Shown here: positions 48,187 to 59,064 of the stretch, one piece after another
Layout: every line of letters begins with the position of its first letter
Numbering within the stretch: position 1 is the stretch's first letter
Assembly (NCBI GenBank): GCA_973895155.1
Contig: OZ316897.1
Coordinates: 8,928,001 to 8,992,000, forward strand
From: Marsupella aquatica
Lineage: Eukaryota; Marchantiophyta
Length of the DNA stretch: 64,000 nt
Reading direction: 5' to 3'
Made by a program: the position numbers and the translations under genes
The notes under the pieces: model-generated
What the model was told of the DNA's origin: nothing
Seen by the model: the letters and a program-made list of their open reading frames with translations, nothing else
The model's database searches: none

Positions 48187-51100
48187 CTAGTCCCCTATCT
48201 GTAACGGAATTAAACTCCTCACTTCCCCAACAGTCAAAATTGGCTGTTTGACAAGGTCGTCCTTCTCTAGGTTGAGTGAAAACTTGTTTAAATACACCCA
48301 CAGCAGATGTTTACAAGACATGTATGGTTTCCCTCGTGTATGCCTCTTATAAAAGTCTTCACAAGAACACGAAGGGAAACAACAGATTTGCACCCAATAT
48401 GTGTGCGGAACTTGTGAATCAGTCTCGTGAGTGGCGATCAAGTATCTCCAACCCCATCCATTTCTGGTAGTTACCTTCTCATTTCTGACAACTCTCATGT
48501 ATTCTTGTGTAGCGGAAACGATGCGCTTGAGCAACTCTGGAGTATTGCTGAAACGCTGTCTTGCACCCTTACCATTTCGGGTTTTCAACCGACGGTCCAC
48601 ATTAGTTAGATCAATTCGTTCGGGGAATGAGTTAACATCAATTCGTAGGTTGACCCGATTGGGGGACGGGAACTCTCCAACTTGATTTGCATCCACATAG
48701 GAGAGTCCACTGATCTGGAATCCTAATCCCAGCAGAAACTCTATCTCGGGATGGGAGAGGCAAGTCCCACGCTGAACCTTGAGCGACTCGGGTGGGGGGG
48801 GGTAGTTGAGCTAGAGTTCTGCGTCCTTGGCTCTTGTGACACTTATTATTAGGACAAAAGTACAACAACTGGCGATGTGGAGACGATAATCGCAACCCGT
48901 GAATGGCGACTCCAACAATTCCCCCTTGCGCGGACTTACATCCAGTCTCCTTGATGAGATTTCTACATTCATCTCTTCCAAAAACGCTTCGGTCAACCGA
49001 CCCGTTGCAAACAGGTCCAGCACCTCTACCGCTCCGCCTGAGATGCCAGGTCCCATAAGGAACATCAACCTCTCGGATGGAAGGGATCCTTTGGGGGGCA
49101 TCCCGATGGTCATCCCCGACATCACACTGAGGTTGAGTCCCCATCTTCACGGTATCATTGACATTACGACTTGCATCATCACCATCATCATCTGAAATAT
49201 GGATAACTCCAGCAGAACAACCTCCGACAGGTGTTGCCGAAGTTGTATTATTTGCTACTTCTGGGTCCGCAGAAGTCTCCGAAACATTGACGAAGCGAAA
49301 TTCAGGATAGAGATTACGCCTTTTTAGTCCTGAAGGAGAAGCTGTTTTGCGTGACACCTTGTCATGTCTGTGGGAGTCATTCTTGTGGATTACAGCTGAA
49401 GCTTTCCCTTTCCTCTTCGTGGATGTTGTTCGGAGATCGCCATGTAATGGAACTGTTCTATAGAATTCATACTTAGCTGAAGACTCAAGCAAAAGATTTG
49501 CTGCCTTTTCGTAAGCATCCATGGATCCCATAGCATCGGCGTTCCTATATGCTAATTCAAAAATGGTCGGCCCCTGGCCTCTGTGAACACCTTCACTGTA
49601 GGTAGTAAAAGCAGCAATTTACCCCGCAGCACGATTCTGGTCCACCTCACATGCTTCAATCAATCCCACTAGTTTCTTCATTTGGCAGGATCTCATGGAT
49701 GCATGGACTGATTCCGCTCCAGTACAATTTGGCATCAAGGCTGACTCCATTGCGGTTTGCGTCTGCAAAAAAGTAGTCCCCAGTCAAACCTGATATGCTA
49801 GCGAGGTCGCTAGCAAAAACAATGACGTCAAAGATAAATGAAATTGGACACTTACAACGCGGATGAAGTTCCCCCACTGCCTCCACCTCACAACCCACCA
49901 AGATAACCATCCTTGGAGAGACTTCAATTTCCCAGCATAGTAGTTTCCTTCCTTCCACCAACGATGGATTTTGTCAGCAACACGGTAGGCCTGAACATAT
50001 GTTGGTGCTGTTCTCAGCCTTTCCCACAGTTTATAGTGCTCTCAATGGCGATCTTCCCGAATACCCTCTAATGTGTGACGATGAAGAGATTGAGCAAAGT
50101 GAAAGGCGTCACTGTGCTCCTTCTGTGGATGACGGACACCTAAAAAAAAAACATTTCGAATGGCGATCCATCCAGCCTTGGCATTATCGGCAATAAATCC
50201 TCCAATGAGTGGGTCATGCACATCATGATCAGAGGCAACTTCAATCATATATCTCCATGCAGTTTCAAGAGATAAGGAGTCCTCCGCACGGAGCTCACAA
50301 GTGAAGATGGTACAAAGGGACCTGTAATTATGGTCGTACACATGGGCGCTGAAAGTCAACCACCCAGTGCTTATTCTCCGCATTACATCAGAACTGACCC
50401 ATGCTCCTTCCAGCTCACCTCCACTCTTCATCTGCCTGAGAATATCGACACCAGAACCTGGGCCATTTGTACTCATTTTGAAGACATGAGCCCTATCGGT
50501 CTTGCTCCCCTGCCCAGGGAAAAGGTACCTTTGAACGTAAGGAAAATTATTCCGTGCTTGCATCTCACGAAGAGAATCCAACTCACCCTTTTTTGGGTTA
50601 TCCATTTTCACGCTCCAGAATATGGCCTGGAATTTCTCAACAGTGGACACAACCTTCATCGATTCCCAAATCTCTCTCTCTTCTTCTTTTGATAGTTCTG
50701 AAGAAGACTCTGGATGCAAAAGAGAAACCAGGTTTCCTATAGACTTGTTAAGAACACGCCCTGGCGTACACACGGGATTCGCTTTATGAACACCAGAAAC
50801 TATCTCCTCCGCCTGCTTTTTTGCCAATCGAGATTTCCCCTTCCAAACAACGTGGTCATGGAAACCCATGTGAACAGCCAATCGAGACATATGTTTCGCA
50901 ACATTTGACTCAAGAGACGGCTTAGGATAGACGTACAAAAGCTTAGCCGAACATTCACGGATGCAGAGAGGCCTCTCCTCACAGAATCCGCACACCAACC
51001 CTCCTTCCTCCACAAGCTCACCAAGATGAAACGGCTCAGTAAATTGTCCCTTTCCTCGGAAGGAAGAGTCATTTGTTGAACCGGTGTGCTTCAACTTTCT

Positions 51101-51901
51101 ACAGACCAGATTTTGGCATTCAAGTACACCGGCACATCTGACTTTTGACACAGACCAGTGATTGCGAGGTTTGAGATTAGCTGAAGTTGTGAGAAGTCTC
51201 GTCCATGGATAGCCGTCATTATCCCTATCCATGTCCTGAAGACCATATCCTCGACGAAATTGACCTTCCACCGGAGGAAGCTCAAAAACGCAGTTTCCAT
51301 TGTATGAAGTGGGCAAAGTCTGCACTTGAATCTCCTTCCAATCGTTTCTCCTGCGGAAATTTGCCAACTCGCTTGACCCAGTAATATTGAGAAAGGCATC
51401 ATATGCACTAACTCGATAAAGAACTGGCTGAGATTGAAACTCGTTTTGACTCACTGCTTCAAAAACGGATTTCTCAGAAGACTTTGTCGATACAGAAGAG
51501 ACATCCCTACCCACACTCTCAGGGGAGATGTCAATAATTTCTGGTACTGCAGGTGACGGTCGAGTCGGGGATTCTGGATCGGAAACATTGATATGTGCAA
51601 TGTCATCCTTACATGAGACTAGCTCTACATCTGAACCACACTTCAGGTCCCAAGCTCTTTCTGGCAATATTCCTGAACCATTATCCGACACCTCGTGACT
51701 TCTGGATCCATCCCAAGAGTAAAGAACAAACAACTTCCAGATGAAATCATCTTTCAAAAGCCCAAACCTCGATGAGAGAAAAGACTCCTTGACAGAGATA
51801 ATAGTATTCTCCGGAACATCCAGAACAACAACATCACCCGTCGTCTTTCTCTCGATCACAACCTTCGATCCCAATGAAGACATGCTGGAAGTTTTGGACA
51901 T
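48187..51901 (-). pseudogene. MULE-type transposase with SWIM zinc finger, interrupted
   Basis: Exon 1 (51,901-50,065) encodes 612 residues. They include a Cys-rich segment at about 230-275 (KVRCAGVLECQNLVC) and a second Cys cluster (CGFCEERPLC). The RNase H-like core follows with AHVYDHNYRSLC, GGFIADNAKAGW and DAFHFAQSLHRH, matching MULE enzymes. Intron 1 is 50,008-50,064, exon 2 50,007-49,856, intron 2 49,763-49,855. The C terminus has a SWIM finger, CSCEDFYKRHTRGKPYMSCKHLLW, given here as its Cys-x-Cys and Cys-x-His pairs near 48,390-48,290. Lesions are a TAA at 49,621-49,619, a probable frameshift at the G run 49,093-49,098 and a TAG at 48,813-48,811. The element once made its own transposase, but this copy cannot make it in full. 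It faces away from the methyltransferase gene. Confidence 0.75.
49797..49814. repeat. Family A palindrome, site 3 (transposase intron)
   Basis: GCTAGCGAGGTCGCTAGC lies inside the 93-bp second intron of the transposase gene (49,763-49,855). Confidence 0.9.
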
Positions 51902-52077
51902 TACAGTCTATAGCAATCCACAATGTGAGATACTTTGCTCTCTTCTTTCTCCAAATACATATGAGGAAACGTGCTTGTGTAGGTGTTGGACTCAACGTAT
52001 TTATTTAATAAATGCCTCTTATTCCCGTTATCTGACCGTTATTTTGTCTTATATGACAATATTTGCGGAATGATAAA

Positions 52078-52095
52078 GCTAGCAATCTCGCTAGC
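52078..52095. repeat. Family A palindrome, site 4 (promoter spacer)
   Basis: GCTAGCAATCTCGCTAGC lies in the divergent spacer between the transposase and the ParB-methyltransferase gene, with one arm mismatch. Confidence 0.9.
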
Positions 52096-52172
52096 TCAAT
52101 GAACCAAGTAAAATTGTTCAAATCCTTACAAAACACCCTTCAGGAGTTCATGTATTTATTGGTCATTTTTTG

Positions 52173-52190
52173 GCTAGCGATGTCGCTAGC
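52173..52190. repeat. Family A palindrome, site 5 (promoter spacer)
   Basis: GCTAGCGATGTCGCTAGC lies 95 bp from site 4 in the same divergent spacer, with perfect 8-bp arms. Confidence 0.9.
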
Positions 52191-52870
52191 AAAAATATTT
52201 CCTCATAAGAGACAATTGTGACCGTTTATATCCGTTGGAATTGGTCAACGGGTACCTATATGTCAACGGTACGGTACAGTACTGGACACCTGTCTCATTG
52301 TCATTAGATACTTTTCTTTCAGTCGTGAGTTCGGTGGTTTGTATTTTTGGAAGTACATATATACCCGACGGTGTCTGAAAAATGATTGCGAGAAGAGTCG
52401 TACAGAATATTTGTATCTCTTTTCACGACCGGGCGCAGCATTCAGGTGAAAGCAACAGACGAGGGTATGATTCTGTCTTTGATTGGAAGATCGATTCTCG
52501 GGTTTTTTTATGTTCGCAAAGCGTGTCGCCCTTGACCTTGACCTGTTGATACCCTTATCACTTCACGGGACCCCTGATGGAGCCATTGTCTTCACCCAAG
52601 AGCTTGTCATCAATAGGATCGTTCAAGTCAGTCGAGTCAAGCCGAAGGGAGACCAGGTCTACAGTGAACAAGAAGGCGCTCTAGGCGGGATTGAAAACAC
52701 CGAGGAGGCCCAAGATGGTGAACCAAGTAGATGTTGTGAATCCAACGTTTCAACCTGGAGCTTCAGAACCCTATTCTGTTGTCATCAATCACCATCTTTT
52801 CCCTTTTGGAAATGACAAATTTGGATTCCCGCTCGCTCCTCCGAGGATTCCCCTTTGCAGAATGTGAAAC

Positions 52871-55800
52871 ATGCAGATCGTTCGGTCCTTGCAAACTAAC
52901 TCGACTGCGATCGAAACACTCAAGAATGAATTCCGGACGCAGGGATACATCGAAGATGCGCCTCGATTTTATGTCCAAATGACCGGCGAAGATGGCCTTG
53001 TCCAGATGTGCGAGGATGTGATTCGGGAGTCGTGGGATGACATGTGGATTCTTCAGAATGAAGAATTTGAGAGGGAATGTGATTCTCACGAAGCTTTCAA
53101 AATTTTGAAAGACAAAATGTTCTATGTTTTCGATGGAAATCATCGTCTGTACTCATGGATGCAGCTTGCGGACGAGAATCCCCATGATGTCAAATATCAT
53201 CCTCGAGTTGTTTGCCGAATTTTCAAGGGTGACAAGAACTCATTCGTGCAGATTGAGTCGGCAATGCATGCGCTGAATAGGTTTGTTTCTTTTCCTTCAA
53301 GCTGTGAATTGTATATAAAATTCTTTCATTTCCTCTTGTTAGCGATCTCGCTGACCTGTTTCTTTTGTTCAGGTTGACTCAATGTCACGTTGAGAATTCT
53401 TGGGTCCTTGAAGCAGAGAGAGTCCACAAGGTTCTCAGTAATGACCTTTCTGTATACAAAGATATCATCGATGCAGACAACTACAAACTTTTCCAGCAGA
53501 AGATGGCAAATATCAGGAAACCGGCTTGGTATTCAAAGAACATGACACTCGATGCCTGCACGTACATTCTGTCTGCTGCTAATATTGCAGCGCAGACGGA
53601 AGATTTGAAGAAGAAGTTTCAGTTGAAAGAAGCGCAAGGAGAACCTCTTTCAAAAGCTGCGCAAGACATGGCAGTCAAAGACATGATGAAGGAGCAACTG
53701 GCAGATTGGAATGTGAAGGTGCCAAAGATTGGACCTCTCCTGAATCCTGAGTTTGGTGACTTTTTCCAAAAGTGTGTTGAGATGCACAACTACTGCGAAC
53801 ATGAGAGGATGGAGGCCCAACAAACAGACGATAAAGGAAGGGGTAATGTGTCATGTGGTCTCGATCGTGCGAGGCTATTTACGGGTGTCTCATCGTTGAC
53901 TCCCCAGCTCAGATGTGTACTCCTCGAGGCACAATGCAGACCTGAGCTTCGCAAGAAGTACTTCCACCCTGGTCAATTCTCGGACAGCGAAACAAAACTT
54001 TGGCTTCACCGATGGGCTGTATGGGAGCAGGTTGAGTCAATTTGTTCTTCGCTCATGTCTGAGATTATTTCAGAGTTGATCCCAACTGTTCCAGATGCAA
54101 GGATCCTTACTTCGTCTGAGAAGACAAAGCCATCGCTGATCCTTGACATAGAGGAGGACTTTGAAGATTTCCAAACGAGAGTGAAATCTTGTTTTTTCAA
54201 ACAGATTTGGCCACCAAAGTCGGGTGAGAAGATTGACATCTCACTTTTTTGGAGGAGGGCGAAGAGATATACGTATCGTTTTTTTGTGGATAGAGAAGTT
54301 GCTGACAAAACATATTGGTGGTCCTATCCTGCTTGCTTCTCGCCTTGGATAGCAGGAGTGAAAGAGGATCCAACCTCTGTTAAATATGGAGAGTACTCGA
54401 TGTACCCATGTGAGGGAGTGGAGGCTCCAAGGAAGATGAGTGAGTGGGAAGTCCTTCACTGTCCATGGTATTTAGAATCAGACAAATGGGCAGTGACATT
54501 TGACACAATAGAGAAGGCAACATTTCATATGATAAATCGAGGCTTGATACCAGAGTCGTACATTACAGAATCCAAATTAGCTCCTGCAGAAGTCGAGGCT
54601 GGCGGATGTGATGCAATGGAGAAAGCTATTCTTGGTGTAGCTGCCATTGTGGACCGGAGTAGATCAAGGAGACCTCGGAAAGTGCCGGTGAAGGACACGT
54701 CCAAAGATGGATCAGTCTTGTCTGGGAAGCAAAGTAAGTCTTTTTCTCCTCTTTTTTTCATACCTCATTCGGAGTAATTTTGTCTCAGTCACCTGTCTGA
54801 CATTAACATGTTTTTCAGAGAAGAGAAAAGTTGCAGCCTCTGGCAGTTTGAAGAGTGGGGCGGATGATGGAGAAGAACCCAAGTCTCCTGATGTTGAGGT
54901 CACAACAAAATCTGTTGTGGACCTGGGTTCAATCAAGCGTTTAAAGAGGAAGCGCAATGTCCAAATTCTCTCCGACTCGGATGAGGAGGAAGCATGCGTC
55001 GCGCAAGGAGTAGCACAAATGTGTGGTCTTAAGAAGGACGGTGAGAGGCATTTCTTGGCAAAGAGCAATCTCACGGAAACTGCAAACTCAATTAGCCAGA
55101 GGAAAGTAAGACCTCCCTGGATGGGCGATGCGGATCTGTGGTTGTCTGGAATGAGCAAATCGAGCGAACACCCAAACGCCGTGATGATCAACGGAAAAAA
55201 TTACGCTGGAATTGGTGCTCACTTGGGTTTCATATTCCTTCCCACGGGTCATCGAACAAGCGTCACAGACCGGGAGGTCCCGAAGTGGAATGTTTGGAGT
55301 GAGAAATTACCATATTATTTCTTTGGAGTCATGCGTCCGATGCTTGCCGATGATGGTTATGTCGCAGTTCTTCATAGCTCTGACTATAACCATATGAGGC
55401 AAAAAAATTCTGCAGTCGAATAGAAGAACAAATTTAAACATGTCCGGCAGTATTCAGTTTTGCTTTCATCTCCTTTGTATCAGGCAGATATGGACATCGA
55501 GGTAAGATATCCTCCATATTTTTTGTGCAATTTTTGCTAGCGAGCTCGCTAACCAAAAGTGCCCATTTCTTACATATTATCATTTTCAATTTAGGTGGTT
55601 ACTCTCACTATGGATGTCTTCTGCAAGGTGGAATTCTCGGCAAAAGTCCCGAAACATACAGGATATGTTCCAATGACTTCCTCGGAGGATGCCCGCCATA
55701 AATCGATGTTGAGTGTTTGCTACCCAAAAACTGATCCCAGTCCTAGGGCGGCTTTCGCAGGTTCCAATAGATTGTCAGTTGGGTTCATGCAAGCCGTAAT

Positions 55801-56449
55801 GGAGATCCTTACTTTGCCAAAGGACATTGTCATTGACTGGACTGTTGGAGATGGAAGTGCTTTTGCCGCTGGGGAATACGCTGGGAGATTTGTTGTGGGT
55901 GTTGAAGATCGAGATATTCTTCATCTGTGTGCACAAAGAACTTTGGCAAATGTGTTGGATAGACATGCCCAGAAGTTGAAAGGGGCCGCAGACCCGAAGA
56001 ACGATGATCCCAAAGATGAAGGGTCTGATGATGAGTTCACCATCCCAGGAGATGATCAGAAAGGACCTTCAGACGAGAAGGATGAATTTGACCTGGAGTA
56101 AAGCACTTGGCCTTTGATGTAGAACTCCCTATTTGGTGTTTTTCTTTTGTTTGTAGAATTTTTGGATGTTTAGTATTGATCCGGTTCTGGTGATTTCTTC
56201 AGTGATAGGCGTTTGGATTGGTTTTCGGAGGAGAGATTTCGTCTTCGGAAAGAAATCGAGGATCATTTTCTTGTGACTCCTGACAAGGGATTTGCGCTTC
56301 CATGCTATGCTGAAAAGACTGCAAAGGAGGTTGATGAAGCGCCCGTCGTTTTGACTTGGGAGGGGAAAGGTCTGCGGTCAGTGAGGGGTGTTCGGAAAGC
56401 CCTTTACTGCCCTCAGTTCATAGATGATGAGGCTGGGACTGTAGCATAG
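52871..56449 (+). CDS. ParB-like/N4-N6 DNA methyltransferase fusion protein
   Basis: Six exons (52,871-53,280; 53,373-54,733; 54,819-55,414; 55,484-55,501; 55,595-56,097; 56,203-56,449) keep one frame of 1,044 codons without a stop. Four introns have good GT-AG sites; the third (55,415-55,483) has a weak GTCGAA donor. Residues 25-130 form a ParB/sulfiredoxin-like domain with the box FDGNHRLYSW (Asp88 to Trp96). A helical middle follows. Residues about 591-595 are KKRKV, a classical nuclear signal completed by splicing. Residues about 690-930 have the fold order of a beta-type N4/N6 methyltransferase, with AdoMet motif I as VIDWTVGDGSAFAAGEYAGR (about 874-893). The usual S/D-P-P-Y/W catalytic box is not clear; FLPTGH stands where it is expected. 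In-frame sequence upstream to ATG 52,577 has stops at 52,682 and 52,865, so the start may be 52,871 or an unseen 5' exon. Confidence 0.7.
53338..53355. repeat. Family A palindrome, site 6 (ParB-methyltransferase intron 1)
   Basis: GTTAGCGATCTCGCTGAC lies in the 92-bp intron 53,281-53,372. The outer bases have diverged but remain mostly complementary. Confidence 0.85.
55536..55553. repeat. Family A palindrome, site 7 (ParB-methyltransferase intron 4)
   Basis: GCTAGCGAGCTCGCTAAC lies in the 93-bp intron 55,502-55,594, just upstream of the exon that encodes the AdoMet-binding motif. A weak relative follows at 56,489-56,504 after the last coding frame. Confidence 0.9.
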
Positions 56450-56811
56450 TATGTTGACGGTTCGGCTGAGGAGACTGATAGGAGTCCAGTAGCGATCCTA
56501 GTAATTCCTCAGATGATTTGGAATCAGAGGATTCTCAATGACTCATGGTCAATTTCAGATGCAATCTCATTCCAGAAGATATTTGTCATACCAAAGTTTT
56601 ATTAAAGATGGATTGTGAAAGGTTTTTTGACCTGGTTTTGTTGACAGTGATGTTGCCTTTTCATTCAGTTCAGTGTAGTGAAGATCTCAATTTTTGAGTT
56701 TGTGAATATTTAAGTATCTGCATTTTCATTTTCCTTAACTGTTTCACAATATATATTGACAATCTTACTTGGGAATGCGCCTTAACTACCCTCAAATTAC
56801 GCGCAAACTTG
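56450..56811. other. 3' region of the ParB-methyltransferase gene
   Basis: After the TAG at 56,447 the sequence can still be read as an acidic Ser/Asp-rich tail in another frame (about 56,485-56,540, SSDPSNSSDDLESEDSQ). The original C terminus may thus have been longer. Beyond it the sequence is AT-rich 3' untranslated DNA. Confidence 0.35.
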
Positions 56812-56859
56812 CCTCGCTAGCCTGCTCTCCTCGCTAGCAAAACTCCTGTTTGCTCGCAC
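56812..56859 (-). repeat. Right inverted-repeat motif with two half-palindromes
   Basis: CTGTTTGCTCGCAC at 56,846-56,859 is the inverted counterpart of 46,392-46,405. Immediately inside lie two copies of CCTCGCTAGC (56,812-56,821 and 56,829-56,838), half-sites of the element's internal palindrome. Isolated half-sites also occur near the left end at 46,472-46,481 and 46,859-46,866. Confidence 0.75.
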
Positions 56860-57000
56860 AATAGAATACTTCCCATCAACCACCCCACCTGAAGAGCGGA
56901 AACAACAACATGCGATGAAAGCCCAGAGACCAGGCTGTCCACCACGAAAACAGTGATCCACGCCAGGTGAAAGTAGAGCTCAAGTACTGCTACTGGTTTT

Positions 57001-58990
57001 GAGTGACCTTCTATCTCTTTCACCTGGAAAGTCTTCAAATACTCCTTGTAAGACGCAACCTCTTGAATCAATCGTGGTACATGATGAATGCTTTCACACT
57101 CCCAAACCTCAACCATCAATCCCAAGAGGGTAGCAACCTCTTTGTATCTGACTTGTTTGAATACTTGAGAAAATAATGCATCCACATCTTCATGGGTGTG
57201 GCCAACCATGAGGAATGACATTTGCACAATTTCAAACACCCTCTGCTAACAAGCTCAGTGCAAAATGCCATCACATACTGATTTTTGTTATCTTTCCCTA
57301 AATTGTCCATCTGCAACGTTAGGTGCCTTGGTAAGGGCTTGAAAGAGCCCCTAGTAGTCTCAGGATCATCCCTAGAACCAACATCCACCGTGCTTGATTT
57401 TTGAGTCTCCTGACCATCTTCAATGCCTTGAAATCAAACAATTGAAACATTTTTGGGTTCCAAGTAACCGGCAAGAAATGCTTCAAAGTCTAGAAGGGAC
57501 TGAAATATTGGGCTGGTTGCATTCCAATTCAATCCTTCAAGAAGGTCTCCAGTTTTGTCTCCTGTGTAATCTTCCAAATCTCGAAGGCATTTGGCCAAAG
57601 ATGTCACAGTAAAGTCTGCATCTCCAGGCCAAAGTCCAGTCAAACTGAAATGTGCATACACTCCAGGATCTCTTCCATGGGTTAACATCCCAGTAAGAGC
57701 AATAGGCAGAGGCTGATCACTACCAGAGAGGGATTTTGGAGTGGGGACCAACCTGGGGATCCAAGTCTTGGCTTGATCCATCTTATCATGAATAATGCAA
57801 AGATAGTTTTGAGGATCCTTCTTTGCAAGAACCCTATGAGCATAGTAAACATATCTTCTTGACATTTGTTCACGAAGATGTCGCGCTCTTTTCTCTTCAA
57901 TCTCTGCACGCTCTTTTTTTCTCTTCTCCCGCATCAATTGATCTTTGAACTCAGTGCAAAATGTGCACTTGGCAAATGCACTTCCCTTGTGAAAGTCAAA
58001 ATTATCAAATGAGTTTTTCCAGATGTTGTACATAGTAACTTCAGTAACCTTAGCAAACCCATCTAATTCCATCTTGGTAAACATCTCTTGGAAAATCTCC
58101 TTCTTAGTAAAACAAGATGGGAGCCGATATTCAACAGTGTCGGTGCCGTTGGACCCACCATAGGGAAGATGTGGCATTGGTTCCCCATTTTGGATTAAAA
58201 TGGACTCCAACAAGGCACGAGCGTGCAAAGTGCTTGATCGTGTCTTCCGTTGTCCCTGATTTCCATGGAAACCAATTGTGCAACCGGCTTCGTATTGATT
58301 TTTGTAGTCATAATACTTTGTTATACTGAACCCATGCATTTTAATAAATGCATCTTTACAAACCACACGTCCCTTTAGAACAAAAATTCCCTTTCTCTTG
58401 ACTTGTTCCTCTCTACACCCAAAGAGACTAAAGATGTGACTTGTTTTGTTGTCACTTGACATTCCATGGTATTCCCTCCTCATTTCCTCTAAGTCCTCCC
58501 TAGGCATGTTCAAGCAACACTTCAACTTGCAACAACCTTCTCTTTGGATGGAATCAATGGACTCCTCGGTAATTTTCAAAAGTGCCCATGACTCCAAATG
58601 CCTTTTCTTCTTCTCCTCAAGATCCACTTTTGTCCTCTTAATGAAATTGTATGGTCTTTTTGTAGGTTTACAATCACCATCCAAATCCGGATCGCCCTCA
58701 GTTTGACCCGACTCCATCCACTTTGATGAAACTTCCTCAAGGATATCCCCAAGAAACCTTTGAGACAAAATCAATAGAAGGGATTTGATTTCCCACCTCA
58801 CCAAGCCGGGGGTACCAACACGGATATTTGGAAATAATTCAGGTTCATTGATAGTCACAACAACAACACCCACATGATCTGCACCAAGAAGCTCATCATC
58901 AACGGCACCTATTTCAAATGGGACAGTGATAACACCTGTTGCAACCTTCCGACAACGAGAAGCGTCATACAAATCAACCTCCTCTGCCAT
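57001..58990 (-). pseudogene. DUF7869-type DDE-like transposon protein, N-terminal and core part
   Basis: An uninterrupted 518-codon frame runs from 58,990 to a TGA at 57,436-57,434. It holds a Cys-rich part (GCCKLKCCLN), KGRVVCKDAFIKMHG, and CTFCTEFKDQLMREKRKKE with an Arg/Glu-rich helix, then HDKMDQAKTWIPRL, where the fold's first acid is expected. Beyond the stop, in frame, come LTLQMDNLGKDNKNQYVMAF and, after a one-base shift near 57,243, FEIVQMSFLMVGHTHEDVDALFS. The D-N-x(4)-N-K-N and G-H-T-H-E-D-V-D motifs are the signature of the DUF7869-type transposon proteins (name recalled, not searched). The protein is interrupted at IEGHSKPVA by the Mutator-like element and continues at 46,288. 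Confidence 0.75.
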
Positions 58991-59064
58991 CTAGTTGGAA
59001 CGTAGTGTAAAATCTTTTAATGGAAGGTCATTGAATATGTTTGCGCTACTAGACCGCCATAATC

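Larger units (their letters stand above)
51902..52576. promoter_or_regulatory. Divergent promoter spacer with two palindromes
   Basis: This spacer separates the transposase ATG (51,901, minus strand) from the ParB-methyltransferase transcription unit (plus strand), so both promoters must lie here. It contains family A sites 4 and 5, 95 bp apart, the only spacer with two intact sites this close. That is the position expected of an operator that couples the two genes, though this is inference. Confidence 0.5.
46289..56987 (+). mobile_element. Mutator-like element carrying a ParB-DNA methyltransferase gene
   Basis: The 13 bp TGCTACTGGTTTT flank this segment (46,276-46,288 and 56,988-57,000). 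Removing the segment restores the interrupted gene, so it is a true insertion of 10,699 bp. About 100 bp inside each end lie inverted GTGCGAGCAAACAG motifs (46,392-46,405 and 56,846-56,859). A further direct 9-bp repeat CCATCAACC flanks those (46,370-46,378 and 56,873-56,881), which may mean that the moving unit is 46,379-56,872 nested in a smaller insertion. A 9-bp target duplication is typical of Mutator-like elements, and a MULE-type transposase with SWIM finger is encoded. Three genes and a private palindrome family lie within. Confidence 0.75.

Noticed and set aside
49581-49622. A 42-bp intron in the transposase gene that would remove the TAA
   Set aside because: The 42 bp read through in the same frame as good protein sequence on both sides, and 42 bp is shorter than plant introns normally are. 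An in-frame stop mutation is the simpler reading.
52871-56449. Bacterial contamination or misassembly as the source of ParB and methyltransferase sequence
   Set aside because: The gene is split by five short introns, most with good GT-AG sites, that keep the frame. It is embedded between plant transposon sequences with shared repeats, so it is nuclear plant DNA.
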